The position numbers were made by a program, and so were the translations under genes. Source: Burkholderiales bacterium (GTDB lineage Bacteria; Pseudomonadota; Gammaproteobacteria; Burkholderiales; SG8-39). Taken from it: DNA of 64,000 bases. A model generated the notes under the pieces. The model was not told the DNA's origin. It saw nothing but the letters and a program-made list of their open reading frames with translations, and did no database searches. Location of the stretch: NCBI GenBank assembly GCA_027493935.1, contig JAOSJV010000011.1, forward strand, positions 590,589 to 654,588. The letters run 5' to 3'. Position 1 is the stretch's first letter; each line of letters starts with the position of its first letter. This document shows positions 54,203 to 63,397 of this stretch, one piece after another.

Positions 54203-55258
54203 TCAGGCGCGCGCGGCGTCGAACTCCTCGAAGATCCCGATCTTGCGCTGCAAGGGGGCGTCGTCGACCTGGATCAGGCACGCCGGCCGCGTGCCCGAGC
54301 CGTTGCGGTGGCGCACCTTGGCGTGGTTGGGAATCGCCACCAGGTCATTCTCGCTCCAGGCGACGGTCTGCCCGTCGATCTCGCTCTCGCCCTCGCCTTC
54401 GATCACCACGAACCCCGCGCTCGTCGAGCGCCGCGGCGGTGCCAGGGTCTCGCCCGGGCGCAGCATCAGCGCCGAGAAGCCGAGCACCGGCATGCAGGGT
54501 TCCCCGGTCTCCGGGTTGACGTACGCGATGTGGACCGGCTCGTCGCGCCCGGCCTGGGCGGCGAAATCGGCGAGCGCCGCGCGCACCGCGGCCCAGGGAT
54601 AGCGCAGCTGCGGATAGGCGTTCCCGGTGCGCTGCAGCCGCTCGTATGGCAGCAGGCCCGCGCCGCGGTAGCGCCATTGCGATGCGTCGGGCCGGTCGCT
54701 CGTGCTCTGCTCCCGACCCGGAACGCAATACGCCGCGTCCAGCCGCATCACGGTGGGCGCGTCGAGCGCGTCCACCCAGACCATCGGCTTGCTGCCGTGG
54801 TGCTCGTGCTGGTGCCAGTGCTGCGCCGGCGTCAGGATCAGGTCGCCACGCGCCATCGGGCAGCGCTCGCCCTGGACGATCGTGAAGCCGCCCTCGCCCT
54901 CGACCACGATGCGCACCGCGCTCGGGCTGTGGCGATGGTTGGGTGCGGTCTCTCCGGGCAGCACGAGCTGCAGGCCGAAGAAGATCGAGGCGGTGGCGAA
55001 CGGCTCGGGGGCGAGCCCCGGGTTGCCGAGCATCAGCACGCGGCGCTCGGCCTTCTCGATCGGCGTCAGCTCGCCGGCGCGCAGCATCAGCGGCCGCATC
55101 TCCCGGTAGCGCCAGATGTGCGGCCGCGCGCGCCGTTCCGGCATGCCGAAGGGAATGATCCCGCGGATGCTCGGCCAGAGCGGCGTTGCGTTGTGCCTTG
55201 CCAGCTCGTCGCGGTAGTCGGCCGGCAGCTCGTCGATCGTGCCCAGGACCTTGCCCAT
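54203..55258 (-). CDS. gentisate 1,2-dioxygenase-like bicupin
   Basis: 351 aa. The Fe(II) site in the first cupin is ETAPNHRHSPSAVRIVVEGE, with the further His in LTPAQHWHQHEHHGSKPMVW. A second cupin lies toward the C-terminus (GFVVIEGEGESEIDGQTVAW and NHAKVRH). The layout matches gentisate or 1-hydroxy-2-naphthoate/salicylate 1,2-dioxygenases, which cleave the ring next to the carboxylate. It ends an aromatic-acid operon (regulator, Liv transporter, hydrolase) and should act in the cytoplasm. The exact substrate is not certain. Confidence 0.85.
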   Translation of the reverse strand: MGKVLGTIDELPADYRDELARHNATPLWPSIRGIIPFGMPERRARPHIWRYREMRPLMLRAGELTPIEKAERRVLMLGNPGLAPEPFATASIFFGLQLVLPGETAPNHRHSPSAVRIVVEGEGGFTIVQGERCPMARGDLILTPAQHWHQHEHHGSKPMVWVDALDAPTVMRLDAAYCVPGREQSTSDRPDASQWRYRGAGLLPYERLQRTGNAYPQLRYPWAAVRAALADFAAQAGRDEPVHIAYVNPETGEPCMPVLGFSALMLRPGETLAPPRRSTSAGFVVIEGEGESEIDGQTVAWSENDLVAIPNHAKVRHRNGSGTRPACLIQVDDAPLQRKIGIFEEFDAARA

Positions 55259-55346
55259 GAACCCCCCTTTTGCGCGTTACGCAGCGAAACGCACGTGCGT
55301 CGCTTCTCCGTACGCGAACAAGACTATGCGAGCCAGGCCGCAGCTC

Positions 55347-56341
55347 TCATCGCATTTCGCGATCGAGGCGATCGCCGCGACCGATATCGGGCTTTGCGCC
55401 GCGCCGGCGGAGCGCCGCCACCGCGTCCCTCACCAGGCCCCGGAGCCAGCGAAGACCGGCGTCGGTCTCCCGGCGCTCGTGCCAGTGGCTCCTGACCTCG
55501 AACGAGGGAAGCGGAAAAGGCAGGTCGAGCACGCGCAGGTCGAGGAAGCGTGAAAACCACTCCGCGATCGTCCGGGGCAGGATGACCACCAGATCCGAGT
55601 TGGCGATCAGGATCGGGATGACGACGAAGTGCGGCACCTCCGCGGCGACGTGCCGCCGGATGCCGGCCCGTTCGAGCGTCTCGACGATCGCGCGATGGGC
55701 GTTGTTCATCGAGGTGAACGAGGCATGGCGAAGTTTGGCAAACGCTTCGCGGGTCAGCTTCCGGCGCAGCACGGGATGGGTATCGCGAACGATGCAGACG
55801 TACGTCTCCTCCAGGAGCGGCTCGTGGCGAAATCCCGTCTCGAGATTCGGCAGGACGCCGACCGCGAGGTCGATCTGCCCGTGCGCCAGCGCCTGCGGCA
55901 GCTCCTCCAGGCGCAGCTCGGGCACCACCAGCGAGACGTGCGGCGCCCGTCGCCGGACCTCCCCAGCATCTGCGGCAGAAGCGCCGCTTCTCCGAGATCG
56001 TTCATGAAGATCCTGAACGTGCGACCGGAGGTCGCAGCATCGAAGCGCGCGCCCAGGCTCACCGCATGGTGGAGCTGCAGCAGCACGTCTCGAATCACCG
56101 GCTCCAATTCCTCGGCCCGGCTGGTCGGCGCCACGCCGTGGGAAAGCCGGACGAAGAGCGGATCCTGGAAAACCCGGCGCAACCGCTGCAGCGCCCCGCT
56201 CATCGCGGACTGGCTCAGGCCGATCTCCTGGCCCGCCACCGTCACGTTGCCGTGCTTGTAGATCGCCGCAAACGCCAGCAGGAGATTGAGGTCGATCGAC
56301 CGCAGATTGACCGGGAGACGCGCGCCGATCGGGGATGTCAT
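55347..56341 (-). CDS. LysR family regulator (one frameshift)
   Basis: About 331 aa. The helix-turn-helix is LLLAFAAIYKHGNVTVAGQE and IGLSQSAMSGALQRLRRVFQ. The effector domain continues in another frame from VRRRAPHVSLVVPELRLEEL through VLPNLETGFRHEPLLEETYV. One base is missing near 55960-55966 (a GGGG run; MLGEVRRRAPHV when corrected). This type resembles NahR/NagR-like regulators of aromatic degradation. It lies between livF and the dioxygenase gene in the same direction, so it may be expressed with the operon it controls. Confidence 0.88.
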
Positions 56342-56365
56342 CGTCGAAGCCTCCGGGGGGGCGTC

Positions 56366-57088
56366 TCATGCCTGTCCGGCCGCGAGGGCGAAGTACAGGT
56401 GTGCCAGGTCCTCGCGCCGCGCGATGCGCGCGGTCGAGTCGTGCAGCGCGATACGTCCCTTGATGAGCACATACGCGCGGCTTGCCATCGGCAGCGCGAC
56501 GTCGAGCTTCTGCTCCACGATGAGCAGCGTCACACCCGCTTCGCGCAGCCGCTCGAGCGCGCGCCGGATCTCGGCCGCCACCAGCGGCGCGAGCCCGAGG
56601 AAGGGCTCGTCGAGCAGCAGCAGCCGCGGCGCGCTCATCAGCGCGCGGCCGATTGCGAGCATCTGCTGCTCGCCGCCGGAGAGCGTGCCCGCGGCCTGGG
56701 TGCGGCGCTCGGCGAGGCGCGGAAACAGCCGGTAGACGAACTCGAATCGCTCGGCGAGCGCGCCGTGTCCGCCGCGCAGCCGGACCGCGCCGAGGCGCAG
56801 GTTGTCCTCGATGCTGAACGGCGCGAACACCAGGCGTCCCTCCGGCACGAGCGCGACGCCGCACCGGACGATCTCGTGGCTGCGCAGCCGTCCGAGATCG
56901 CTGCCGTCGAAGACGAACTCGCCCGCGCGGCACGCAATCGTGCCGGTGATCGCCGCCATCAGGGTGGACTTGCCGGCTCCGTTCGGGCCGAGCAGCGCGA
57001 CGCATTCCCCGGTCTCGACCGCGAGGTCGATCTCCTGCACCATCGGGGCGGCGCCGTAGCCCGCGCTTACGTCCCTCAGCCGCAGCAT
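56366..57088 (-). CDS. livF: LivF-type ABC transporter ATP-binding protein
   Basis: 240 aa. Walker A is [20 protein letters not shown], the signature LSGGEQQMLAIGRALMSAPR, Walker B LLLLDEPFLGLAPLVAAEIR. The final YVLIKGRIALHDSTARI is typical of LivF. It forms the heterodimeric ATPase with the livG product in an importer for branched-chain amino acids or, given the neighbours, an aromatic acid. It is 13 nt after livG. Confidence 0.9.
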   Translation of the reverse strand: MLRLRDVSAGYGAAPMVQEIDLAVETGECVALLGPNGAGKSTLMAAITGTIACRAGEFVFDGSDLGRLRSHEIVRCGVALVPEGRLVFAPFSIEDNLRLGAVRLRGGHGALAERFEFVYRLFPRLAERRTQAAGTLSGGEQQMLAIGRALMSAPRLLLLDEPFLGLAPLVAAEIRRALERLREAGVTLLIVEQKLDVALPMASRAYVLIKGRIALHDSTARIARREDLAHLYFALAAGQA

Positions 57089-57101
57089 GCGCGCGATCCG
57101 T

Positions 57102-57896
57102 TCAATGCGCCCGTTCGACCAGCGCGGTCGGGTCGCCGAGATAGGCGTCGATCACCGCCGGGTGGCCGCGGATCTCGTCGGCCGTGCCCTCGGCGATCTT
57201 GGCGCCGAAGTTGAGCACGACCACGCGCTCGGCGAGCGGCAGCAGGAAATGCATGTCGTGCTCGATCAGCAGCACCGCGATGCCGCGTGCCGCGATGCGG
57301 ACCAGGATCGCGGCCAGCCGCTCCAGCTCCGCCGGCGCGAGCCCCGCGGCCGGTTCGTCGAGCATGACCAGGCGCGGTTCGCCCGCCAGCGCGCGCGCAA
57401 TCTCGAGCAGCCGTCCCTGTCCGAAGGAGAGCGTCGCGACGTCGGCCGCGCGCCGGTCGCCGAGCCCCACGAATTCGACGATCTCCTCCGCGCGGCGCCG
57501 CATGGCGCGCTCTTCGTCGCGCGCGTGCGGCAGGCCGCCGACGATTGACCACAGGCCGCAGCGGAATCTGGCGTGCGCGCCGACCATGACGTTGTCGACG
57601 ACGGTCATGCCGGGAAACGGCCGGTTGTGCTGGAACGTGCGCATCACGCCGCGCCGCGCGATTTCGTGCGGCGCAAGGCCGCCGATCGGCTCCCCCGCGA
57701 GTCGGATCTCGCCCGCGTCCGCGCGGCGGCTGCCCGCGACCAGGTCGAAGGTCGTGCTCTTGCCCGCGCCGTTGGGACCGATGAGGCCGAGGATCTCGCC
57801 CTCGTGCAGCGCGAAGTCCAGCCCGGCGACGGCGGTGAGGCCGCCGAAGCGCTTGGTCAGGCCGCGCACCTCAAGCAATGCGTCGGCGCAGCGCAT
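57102..57896 (-). CDS. livG: LivG-type ABC transporter ATP-binding protein
   Basis: 264 aa. Walker A is ILGLIGPNGAGKSTTFDLVA; the motif MRTFQHNRPFPGMTVVDNVM is characteristic of LivG. The signature is LSFGQGRLLEIARALAGEPR (LSFGQ), and Walker B LVMLDEPAAGLAPAELERLA. It overlaps the end of livM by 26 nt. Confidence 0.9.
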   Translation of the reverse strand: MRCADALLEVRGLTKRFGGLTAVAGLDFALHEGEILGLIGPNGAGKSTTFDLVAGSRRADAGEIRLAGEPIGGLAPHEIARRGVMRTFQHNRPFPGMTVVDNVMVGAHARFRCGLWSIVGGLPHARDEERAMRRRAEEIVEFVGLGDRRAADVATLSFGQGRLLEIARALAGEPRLVMLDEPAAGLAPAELERLAAILVRIAARGIAVLLIEHDMHFLLPLAERVVVLNFGAKIAEGTADEIRGHPAVIDAYLGDPTALVERAH

Positions 57897-58797
57897 CGTA
57901 CATTCCGATCAGGCCGCGCGGTTGCAGCAGGATCACGCCCAGCACCAGCAAGCCGAACACCAGCGCGTGATGATGTCCGATCAGGGGCGAAAGCACGAAC
58001 GGAAGCAGGTAGAGCAGCACCGCCCCGACGACGGCGCCCGCCTGACGACCGGCCCCGCCGATGATGATCATGAACAGCAGCAGAAACGCGTTTTCCAGCC
58101 CGAAGATCGGCGGGTTGACGGTGTTGTCGACGAAGGCGTACACCATCCCGGCGAGCGCGGCGAGCGCGCTGGTCAGCGTGAAGACGATCATCTTGGTGCG
58201 CGCCACGTTCACGCCCATGGCGGCGGCGGCCTCGGGGTTGTCGCGCACCGCGCGGCAGGCGCGGCCGAACCAGGATCGATCCAGACGCGCGAGCAGCGCC
58301 ATGGTGCCCAGCATCAGCAGCACGATCACCGCGGTGTACCATGCGCCGCTGATGCGCGCTCCCAGGATCTCCGGCAGCCGGTAGTTGCTCAGCCCGCCGG
58401 TCCCGCCCGTCATCGCGCCGCCCTCGTTCAGCGCCACGACGAAGAGCTGCGCGAAGGCGAGCGTGGCGAGCGCAAGGTAGAAGCCCTCCAGCCGCGTCGA
58501 CGGAATCGCCACCGCGAGCGCGAGCGCGACGCACAGAACGACCCCCGCCAGCGCAGCGAGCGGCAGCGGCAGTCCGGCCTGGAAGGTCAGAATGACGATC
58601 GAATAGGCACCGATGCCGTAGAACGCGAAGTGCGAGAACGCGATCTGCCCCGAGATCCCGAATAGGAAGTTGTACCCGAGCGCGAGGGTGATCCACAGCA
58701 GCAGCTTGCGGTATACGTCGTTGTAGTAGCTGGTGAGGAAGAAAGCCGCGCCCGACAGCAGGATCGCCGCCGCCAGCCAGCGCGCGAGCGAACTCAC
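57871..58797 (-). CDS. livM: LivM-type ABC transporter permease
   Basis: 308 aa from a GTG overlapping the livH stop (GTGA). Hydrophobic helices run throughout; LivM text includes LALGYNFLFGISGQIAFSHF and CRAVRDNPEAAAAMGVNVAR with KMIVFTLTSALAALAGMVYA. The ending ILLQPRGLIGMYDALRRRIA is usual. It forms the transmembrane channel with LivH. Confidence 0.9.
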   Translation of the reverse strand: MSSLARWLAAAILLSGAAFFLTSYYNDVYRKLLLWITLALGYNFLFGISGQIAFSHFAFYGIGAYSIVILTFQAGLPLPLAALAGVVLCVALALAVAIPSTRLEGFYLALATLAFAQLFVVALNEGGAMTGGTGGLSNYRLPEILGARISGAWYTAVIVLLMLGTMALLARLDRSWFGRACRAVRDNPEAAAAMGVNVARTKMIVFTLTSALAALAGMVYAFVDNTVNPPIFGLENAFLLLFMIIIGGAGRQAGAVVGAVLLYLLPFVLSPLIGHHHALVFGLLVLGVILLQPRGLIGMYDALRRRIA

Positions 58798-59678
58798 GCG
58801 CGCGCCTCCCTGGCGCGCAGCAGGCCGGTCGGGCGCACGAGCAGGAATACCATCAGCAGCGCGAGCGGCACCCCCTGCGCGTAGCCCGACGGCAGCGGCG
58901 CGTAACGCACCGTGAGCTGCTCGGCGAACGCGAGCAGCAGTCCGCCGAGCAGCGCCCCCTCGACGCGGCCGACGCCGCCGATCACCAGCGCGGTGAACCC
59001 CTGGATGGCGAGCGGCACCCCCATCAGGAAGTGCGCCGAGATGTTCGGGCCGACGAGCAGCCCAGCGAGCCCCGCGATGCCCGCTCCGGCGGCGAACGAC
59101 AGCGCCGCGACGCGCCGCAGGTTGATTCCCACCAGCGCTGCGGCGCGGCGGTGGATCGCCACCGCCTCGAAGCACTTGCCGGCGACCGTGCGCTCGAAGA
59201 AGTGCCACGCCAGCGCGAACACCGCGACCGTCGTCGCGATGATGAAGAAGCTCTGGTAGGAGCCGGCGAGCGGCCCGAGCTCAAGCCGCCCGAAGCCGAA
59301 CGGATACGGCACCGCGTACGGATCCGGCCCGAACACGAGCGAGACCGTTTCGCGCACCACCACCAGCATCCCGAGCAGCGCCAGGATCGGCGCGAGGACC
59401 GGCACACCCGCCTCGACCAGCGGCCGCACGGCCACGCGCTCGGTCGCCCAGCCCAGAAGCAGCATGAAGCCGAGCACCGCGGCCATGCCGAGGGCGTACG
59501 GAAGCTCGATGCGCGAGATCAGCAGCATGGCGCCGAACGCGCCCACCATCGCCCACTCGCCGACGGCAAAGTTGATGATGCCGGTGGGCCGGATCATCAG
59601 GAGGTAGGAGAGCGCGAGCAGCGCGTAGACGCAGCCCGAGGCGCCCGCGCTCACGGCGAGCTCGAGGAAATCTCGCAT
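58794..59678 (-). CDS. livH: LivH-type ABC transporter permease
   Basis: 294 aa. Typical LivH text: YALLALSYLLMIRPTGIINF, AVAIHRRAAALVGINLRRVA, and PLAIQGFTALVIGGVGRVEG. It has about eight membrane segments. The gene starts 15 nt after the binding-protein gene. Confidence 0.9.
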   Translation of the reverse strand: MRDFLELAVSAGASGCVYALLALSYLLMIRPTGIINFAVGEWAMVGAFGAMLLISRIELPYALGMAAVLGFMLLLGWATERVAVRPLVEAGVPVLAPILALLGMLVVVRETVSLVFGPDPYAVPYPFGFGRLELGPLAGSYQSFFIIATTVAVFALAWHFFERTVAGKCFEAVAIHRRAAALVGINLRRVAALSFAAGAGIAGLAGLLVGPNISAHFLMGVPLAIQGFTALVIGGVGRVEGALLGGLLLAFAEQLTVRYAPLPSGYAQGVPLALLMVFLLVRPTGLLRAREARA

Positions 59679-59693
59679 CGCGCGCGGGCGGCG

Positions 59694-60839
59694 CTAGCGG
59701 GTGCCGGTGTGCACCACGCGTCCCTGCCGGTCGCCCTCGTATATCCGCACCACCATGCCGTTCGGGTCGAAGCCGGTGCGCTTGCCCGGCGCGAACGCGT
59801 ACTTCATGCCCTTCGCGCCCATGACGCCGGCAAAGCCGCTCGTCGCCTGCATCGCGGCGCGGATCTTCTCCTTGTCGAGTGAACCGGCGCGGCCGATGGC
59901 ATCGGCCACCAGCATGATGCCGTCGTACCCGTAGCCGTGCAGGTTGAACGGCGGCTTGCCCTTCGCCTTCGTGTAGGCGGCGACGAATTGCTTCACCTCC
60001 GGCTTGTCCGGGTCGTACGCGTCGACGAACGTGATGCCGTCGAGCAGGCCCTTGGCGACCGTCATGTACTGCGGTACCGACAGGTTGTACGAGGAGTGGA
60101 TCGGGAATCGCACGCCGAGCTGGTGATAGGCCTTGAGGATCAGCACGTTCTCCGGCGTCAGCACCCCCGCCATGAACATCGCATCCGGTTTGGCCTGCCG
60201 GATCTTCTGCATCTGCGGCTCGGCCGTGGTCGAGCCGCGCGGCATCACTTCCTCGACCGCCACCTCGATGCCGGACTTCTCGAGACCCGCGCGGAAGAAC
60301 TTCGCGAGCAGCTGGCCGAGGTCGGAGTTGTCGCTGATCAGCGCGACCCGCTTCAGCTTCTTGGCGCGCGCATGCGAAAGCAGCGTCGCGATCTGGATCG
60401 AGCCGAGCGGCCCGGTCTGCCAGAAATGGGGGTTGTCGAGCTTCGTGGTCAGCGTGTCGCCCGAGTTCGACGGCGTCATCTGCGGCGTCTTCGTCTCCAT
60501 CGTCACGGTTTGCTGCTGCTGGGTGGCCGGCGTGACCGTCAGGGACAGGATGAACACCGCCCCCGCGTCGACGAGCTTGCGCGCCATCGCCGCCGAGATG
60601 TCCGGGCGTCCTTGGTCGTCCTCGACCAGCAGTTCGACCTTCTTGCCGAGCACGCCGCCCTTGCGGTTGAGCTCCTCGGCGCCGAACACCACCCCTTCGG
60701 TGATCGGCTCCGCGTACGGCTTGGCTACGCCGACCCTGTCGGTAATGACGCCGATCTTGACCGTCTCCTGCGCGAACGCGCCGGTGGCGAAGCAACCGGC
60801 GAGCGCCAAGGCGCCTGCGAAATGACCGAACCGACCCAT
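59694..60839 (-). CDS. livK: LivK-type periplasmic substrate-binding protein
   Basis: 381 aa with a signal peptide ending near TGAFAQETV. The mature protein begins VKIGVITDRVGVAKPYAEPI and has the two-lobed periplasmic-binding fold of the Leu/Ile/Val family, for example GVVFGAEELNRKGGVLGKKV and HGYGYDGIMLVADAIGRAGS. Relatives in aromatic-degradation clusters bind benzoate-like or other aromatic acids. The ribosome-binding site AGGAGGAGGACGGAGTC is unusually strong, as expected for a highly expressed receptor. Confidence 0.88.
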   Translation of the reverse strand: MGRFGHFAGALALAGCFATGAFAQETVKIGVITDRVGVAKPYAEPITEGVVFGAEELNRKGGVLGKKVELLVEDDQGRPDISAAMARKLVDAGAVFILSLTVTPATQQQQTVTMETKTPQMTPSNSGDTLTTKLDNPHFWQTGPLGSIQIATLLSHARAKKLKRVALISDNSDLGQLLAKFFRAGLEKSGIEVAVEEVMPRGSTTAEPQMQKIRQAKPDAMFMAGVLTPENVLILKAYHQLGVRFPIHSSYNLSVPQYMTVAKGLLDGITFVDAYDPDKPEVKQFVAAYTKAKGKPPFNLHGYGYDGIMLVADAIGRAGSLDKEKIRAAMQATSGFAGVMGAKGMKYAFAPGKRTGFDPNGMVVRIYEGDRQGRVVHTGTR

Positions 60840-60865
60840 GACTCCGTCCTCCTCCTCGCGAAGTG

Positions 60866-62039
60866 TCAGTTCAAGAGCCCCTGCCTGCCCATCCAGTCGA
60901 GGCACAGTCCAACTGCCTGCCCGAGCAGCTCGGGCTGTCCCTGGTAGTAATGCGTCGCGCTTTTCACGACGTGCATCTCCTTGTCGCTGCTGGCGGCGCT
61001 GTCGTAGATGATGCGCGCGTGCGGCTGCGGCACGGCGTCGTCGGCGGAGTTCTCGATCACGAGCAGCGGCACCGAGATCGACGCGGCGCAGCGCGGCCCG
61101 TGCGCATTCGTGTCCTCGGGCGACCACTGCGACAACCATGCCCGCAGCGTGCAGAAGCGCGCGACACCGACCGGCCCGGTGTTCGCGGTCTCCGGCGGCC
61201 CGAGGTAGCACCAGCCCGGCTTCCGGTCGTTGGGATCGATGGCCGGATCCATGAAGCGCAGGTCGGCCATGGTGCGATGGGTGACGAAGCCGCGCTCCAT
61301 TTCGCCGCCGCCCTTGTGCCGCAGCCGGTCGAGTGTTTCCTTGACCCACGCGGTGCGCCGCCGCACGCGCGCGAGCTGCGCGGCGCGGTAGCGGGCGATG
61401 AACTCTTCCGCATACGGCGGCCGGTTGGGGCAGCGGGGGTCGTAGATGTCGAGCTCGAGCTCGCGCCGGTCCGGATCGGACTCGTCGACGACCGACGGGT
61501 CGATCCACTCGGCGAGCAGCAGCGCGCGCGACAGGTGCGCCGCCTGGAAAAATCATCGCGTCGGCCGGTACCAGGTCGGCCGCCTTCAGGTCGAACGGAT
61601 CGCCGGCGGGCGTGTGCGTGACGGTGGGGGCGCGCGCCTGCGACTGGTAGAAGAGCGCGAGCGACCCGCCTCCCCGACCAGCCGCAGAGCACGACCTTCT
61701 CGTAGCCCCAGATCTCCTTCGCGTGCCGGATGTACGCGCCGAGATCGGCCGCCACCTTCTCCATGATGAGCGGCGCATCGTTCTTCATGAAGCGGCTGCC
61801 GGCGCAGAGCACGTGCACCCCGGCCCGCGCCATCGCCCGCGGCACCGGCATGAGCTGCAGCGTGGTCGCGGGGTGCATGTACACGACGAGCGTCTTCGAC
61901 GGTTTGCCCTCGGGACGAATCGCAGCCCTTCCAGGTTCACCATGCCCTGGGAGCCCGCGAAGCCGTAGACCTCGGTGAACTGGGCGCGCTCCGGGAACTG
62001 CAGGTGGACCCATTCGGGCGCGACCTCGAACTCGGTCAC
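60866..62039 (-). CDS. alpha/beta hydrolase (several frameshifts)
   Basis: About 391 aa from a GTG that overlaps the VOC gene stop. It starts VTEFEVAPEWVHLQFPERAQ; the nucleophile elbow is KVVLCGWSG, continued by GGGSLALFYQSQARAPTVTH in another frame. The C-terminal catalytic His region is MHVVKSATHYYQGQPELLGQ, and ISVPLLVIENSADDAVPQPH supplies the acid. Breaks are near 61925, 61672 and 61548. The enzyme could hydrolyse an ester or thioester of the aromatic substrate. It is second in the aromatic operon, before livK. Confidence 0.75.
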
Positions 62040-62578
62040 TTAAGGCTCGCCATCGCGCCCGTGTGCACCCAGGCGGCATGCTTCGGTGCGCGCTTGGTGC
62101 GGTTCCATTCGGCCTGCATCGCGTCGCGCACCTCGACGAGCCGCTTGATCATCTCGGGCGTCGTGGTGTCGACGGCGAGCTCCAGCCGGTGCCCGTTCGG
62201 GTCGAAGAAGTAGATCGACTTGCAGATGGTGTGATCGATCGGCCCGAGCACGTCGACGCCCTTCGCCTCGAGCTTCGCCTTGTAAGCCAGCATCGTCTTC
62301 TCGTCGGGCACCCGCAGCGCGAGGTGCTGCGTCCACTTCGGCGTGTTCTCGTCGCGGCCCATCGGCGGCGAGTTGGGCAGCTCGAAGAACGCGATGAAGC
62401 TGCCGTCGTCCATGCGGAAGAAGATGTGCATGTAAGGCGAGTCCTCGCCCGTGCTCGGCACGCGGTCCTCGGCGACGGCCATCGTGTACTCCAAACCCAG
62501 CACGCCGGTGTAGAAATCGACGGTCTGCTGGGCGTCCTTGCAGCGGTACGCCACGTGGTGCAGCGACTTGATGTCCAT
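62036..62578 (-). CDS. VOC (glyoxalase/extradiol dioxygenase) superfamily protein
   Basis: 180 aa. Two beta-alpha-beta-beta modules are seen: SLHHVAYRCKDAQQTVDFYT at the start, then HLALRVPDEKTMLAYKAKLE with YFFDPNGHRLELAVDTTTPE. Metal ligands His (LHHVAY), His (TQHLAL) and Glu (RLELA) are present. It may be a ring-cleavage enzyme or an isomerase. It heads the operon with the hydrolase, Liv transporter, LysR and gentisate-type dioxygenase. Confidence 0.82.
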   Translation of the reverse strand: MDIKSLHHVAYRCKDAQQTVDFYTGVLGLEYTMAVAEDRVPSTGEDSPYMHIFFRMDDGSFIAFFELPNSPPMGRDENTPKWTQHLALRVPDEKTMLAYKAKLEAKGVDVLGPIDHTICKSIYFFDPNGHRLELAVDTTTPEMIKRLVEVRDAMQAEWNRTKRAPKHAAWVHTGAMASLK

Positions 62579-62772
62579 GGTCGGGCTCCTCTCTCCATTG
62601 TTGGCGTTGCGAGCGGCTAATTTACTCCGGTCCGCAGAACGTGGGTTCGCGGAGTCGGCTGGGCGGAACGAATCTCATTTTGCAGCCGGATGCCGGAAGG
62701 CGGTCCGGATGGTCGCGTCCCGCGGGGATAATTGCGCGCGGGGCGGTGCGGCACGCCGCCAAGGAGGGCACC

Positions 62773-63111
62773 ATGAAGGAAGCGGGATTCATGTACGTCG
62801 TCAGGTTCTGGGTCGCGCCGCAGGCGCGGGGCGCTGTCATGGGCTGGCTCGAAGGCGGGCACGTCGCGGAGGTCGTCGGCCAGCCCGGCTTTCTCTGGTG
62901 CCGGCAGCTCGACCTCGGTGAACGCGACGAACGCGGCTGGGCGGCGTACGCGATGATCTACGGCATCGAGTCGGGCGCCGCGTTCGACGCGTACCGCGCC
63001 GATGCGGCGCTCGCGGAGAAGTTCGCCGCGGAGCGCGAGCCTTTCGCGCGGCAATTGCGCATGGAGCGCTGGGGCGGCAGCGTCGTGCTGGCGGTCGACC
63101 GGCCTCGATGA
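62773..63111 (+). CDS. DUF4286 family protein
   Basis: 112 aa. It reads FMYVVRFWVAPQARGAVMGW, then LEGGHVAEVVGQPGFLWCRQ and FARQLRMERWGGSVVLAVDR, with the alpha/beta ferredoxin-like pattern of DUF4286. Members are small dimeric proteins of unknown function, similar in shape to monooxygenase-like (ABM) domains. AAGGAGGGCACC precedes the ATG. The following 286 nt (63112-63397) show no gene. Confidence 0.65.
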   Translation: MKEAGFMYVVRFWVAPQARGAVMGWLEGGHVAEVVGQPGFLWCRQLDLGERDERGWAAYAMIYGIESGAAFDAYRADAALAEKFAAEREPFARQLRMERWGGSVVLAVDRPR

Positions 63112-63397
63112 GGATGGCGCGGCGGGCGTGCCCGCGACGCCACGCCGCGCAGGGCCGCGCGGCATCGGCGACGTAGTCTGCCGCCCCCGACGGCAGGAAC
63201 GGCCGACATTCCCCGACCCCGGAAGGCTGCCGATGCCTGCCAGCGGCGCATGGGCTACGATCGCCCCGCGGACGGTACCATGCGGCGCGTCCCGCCCCCG
63301 CACGGTGCGCGGATTCCCCTGTCGCGGCGTCCGGATCGATGCCGCCGGTCTCCCGCTTCCCGTATGCTTGCGCCCTCTTCGACGGACGCCGCCGCAC

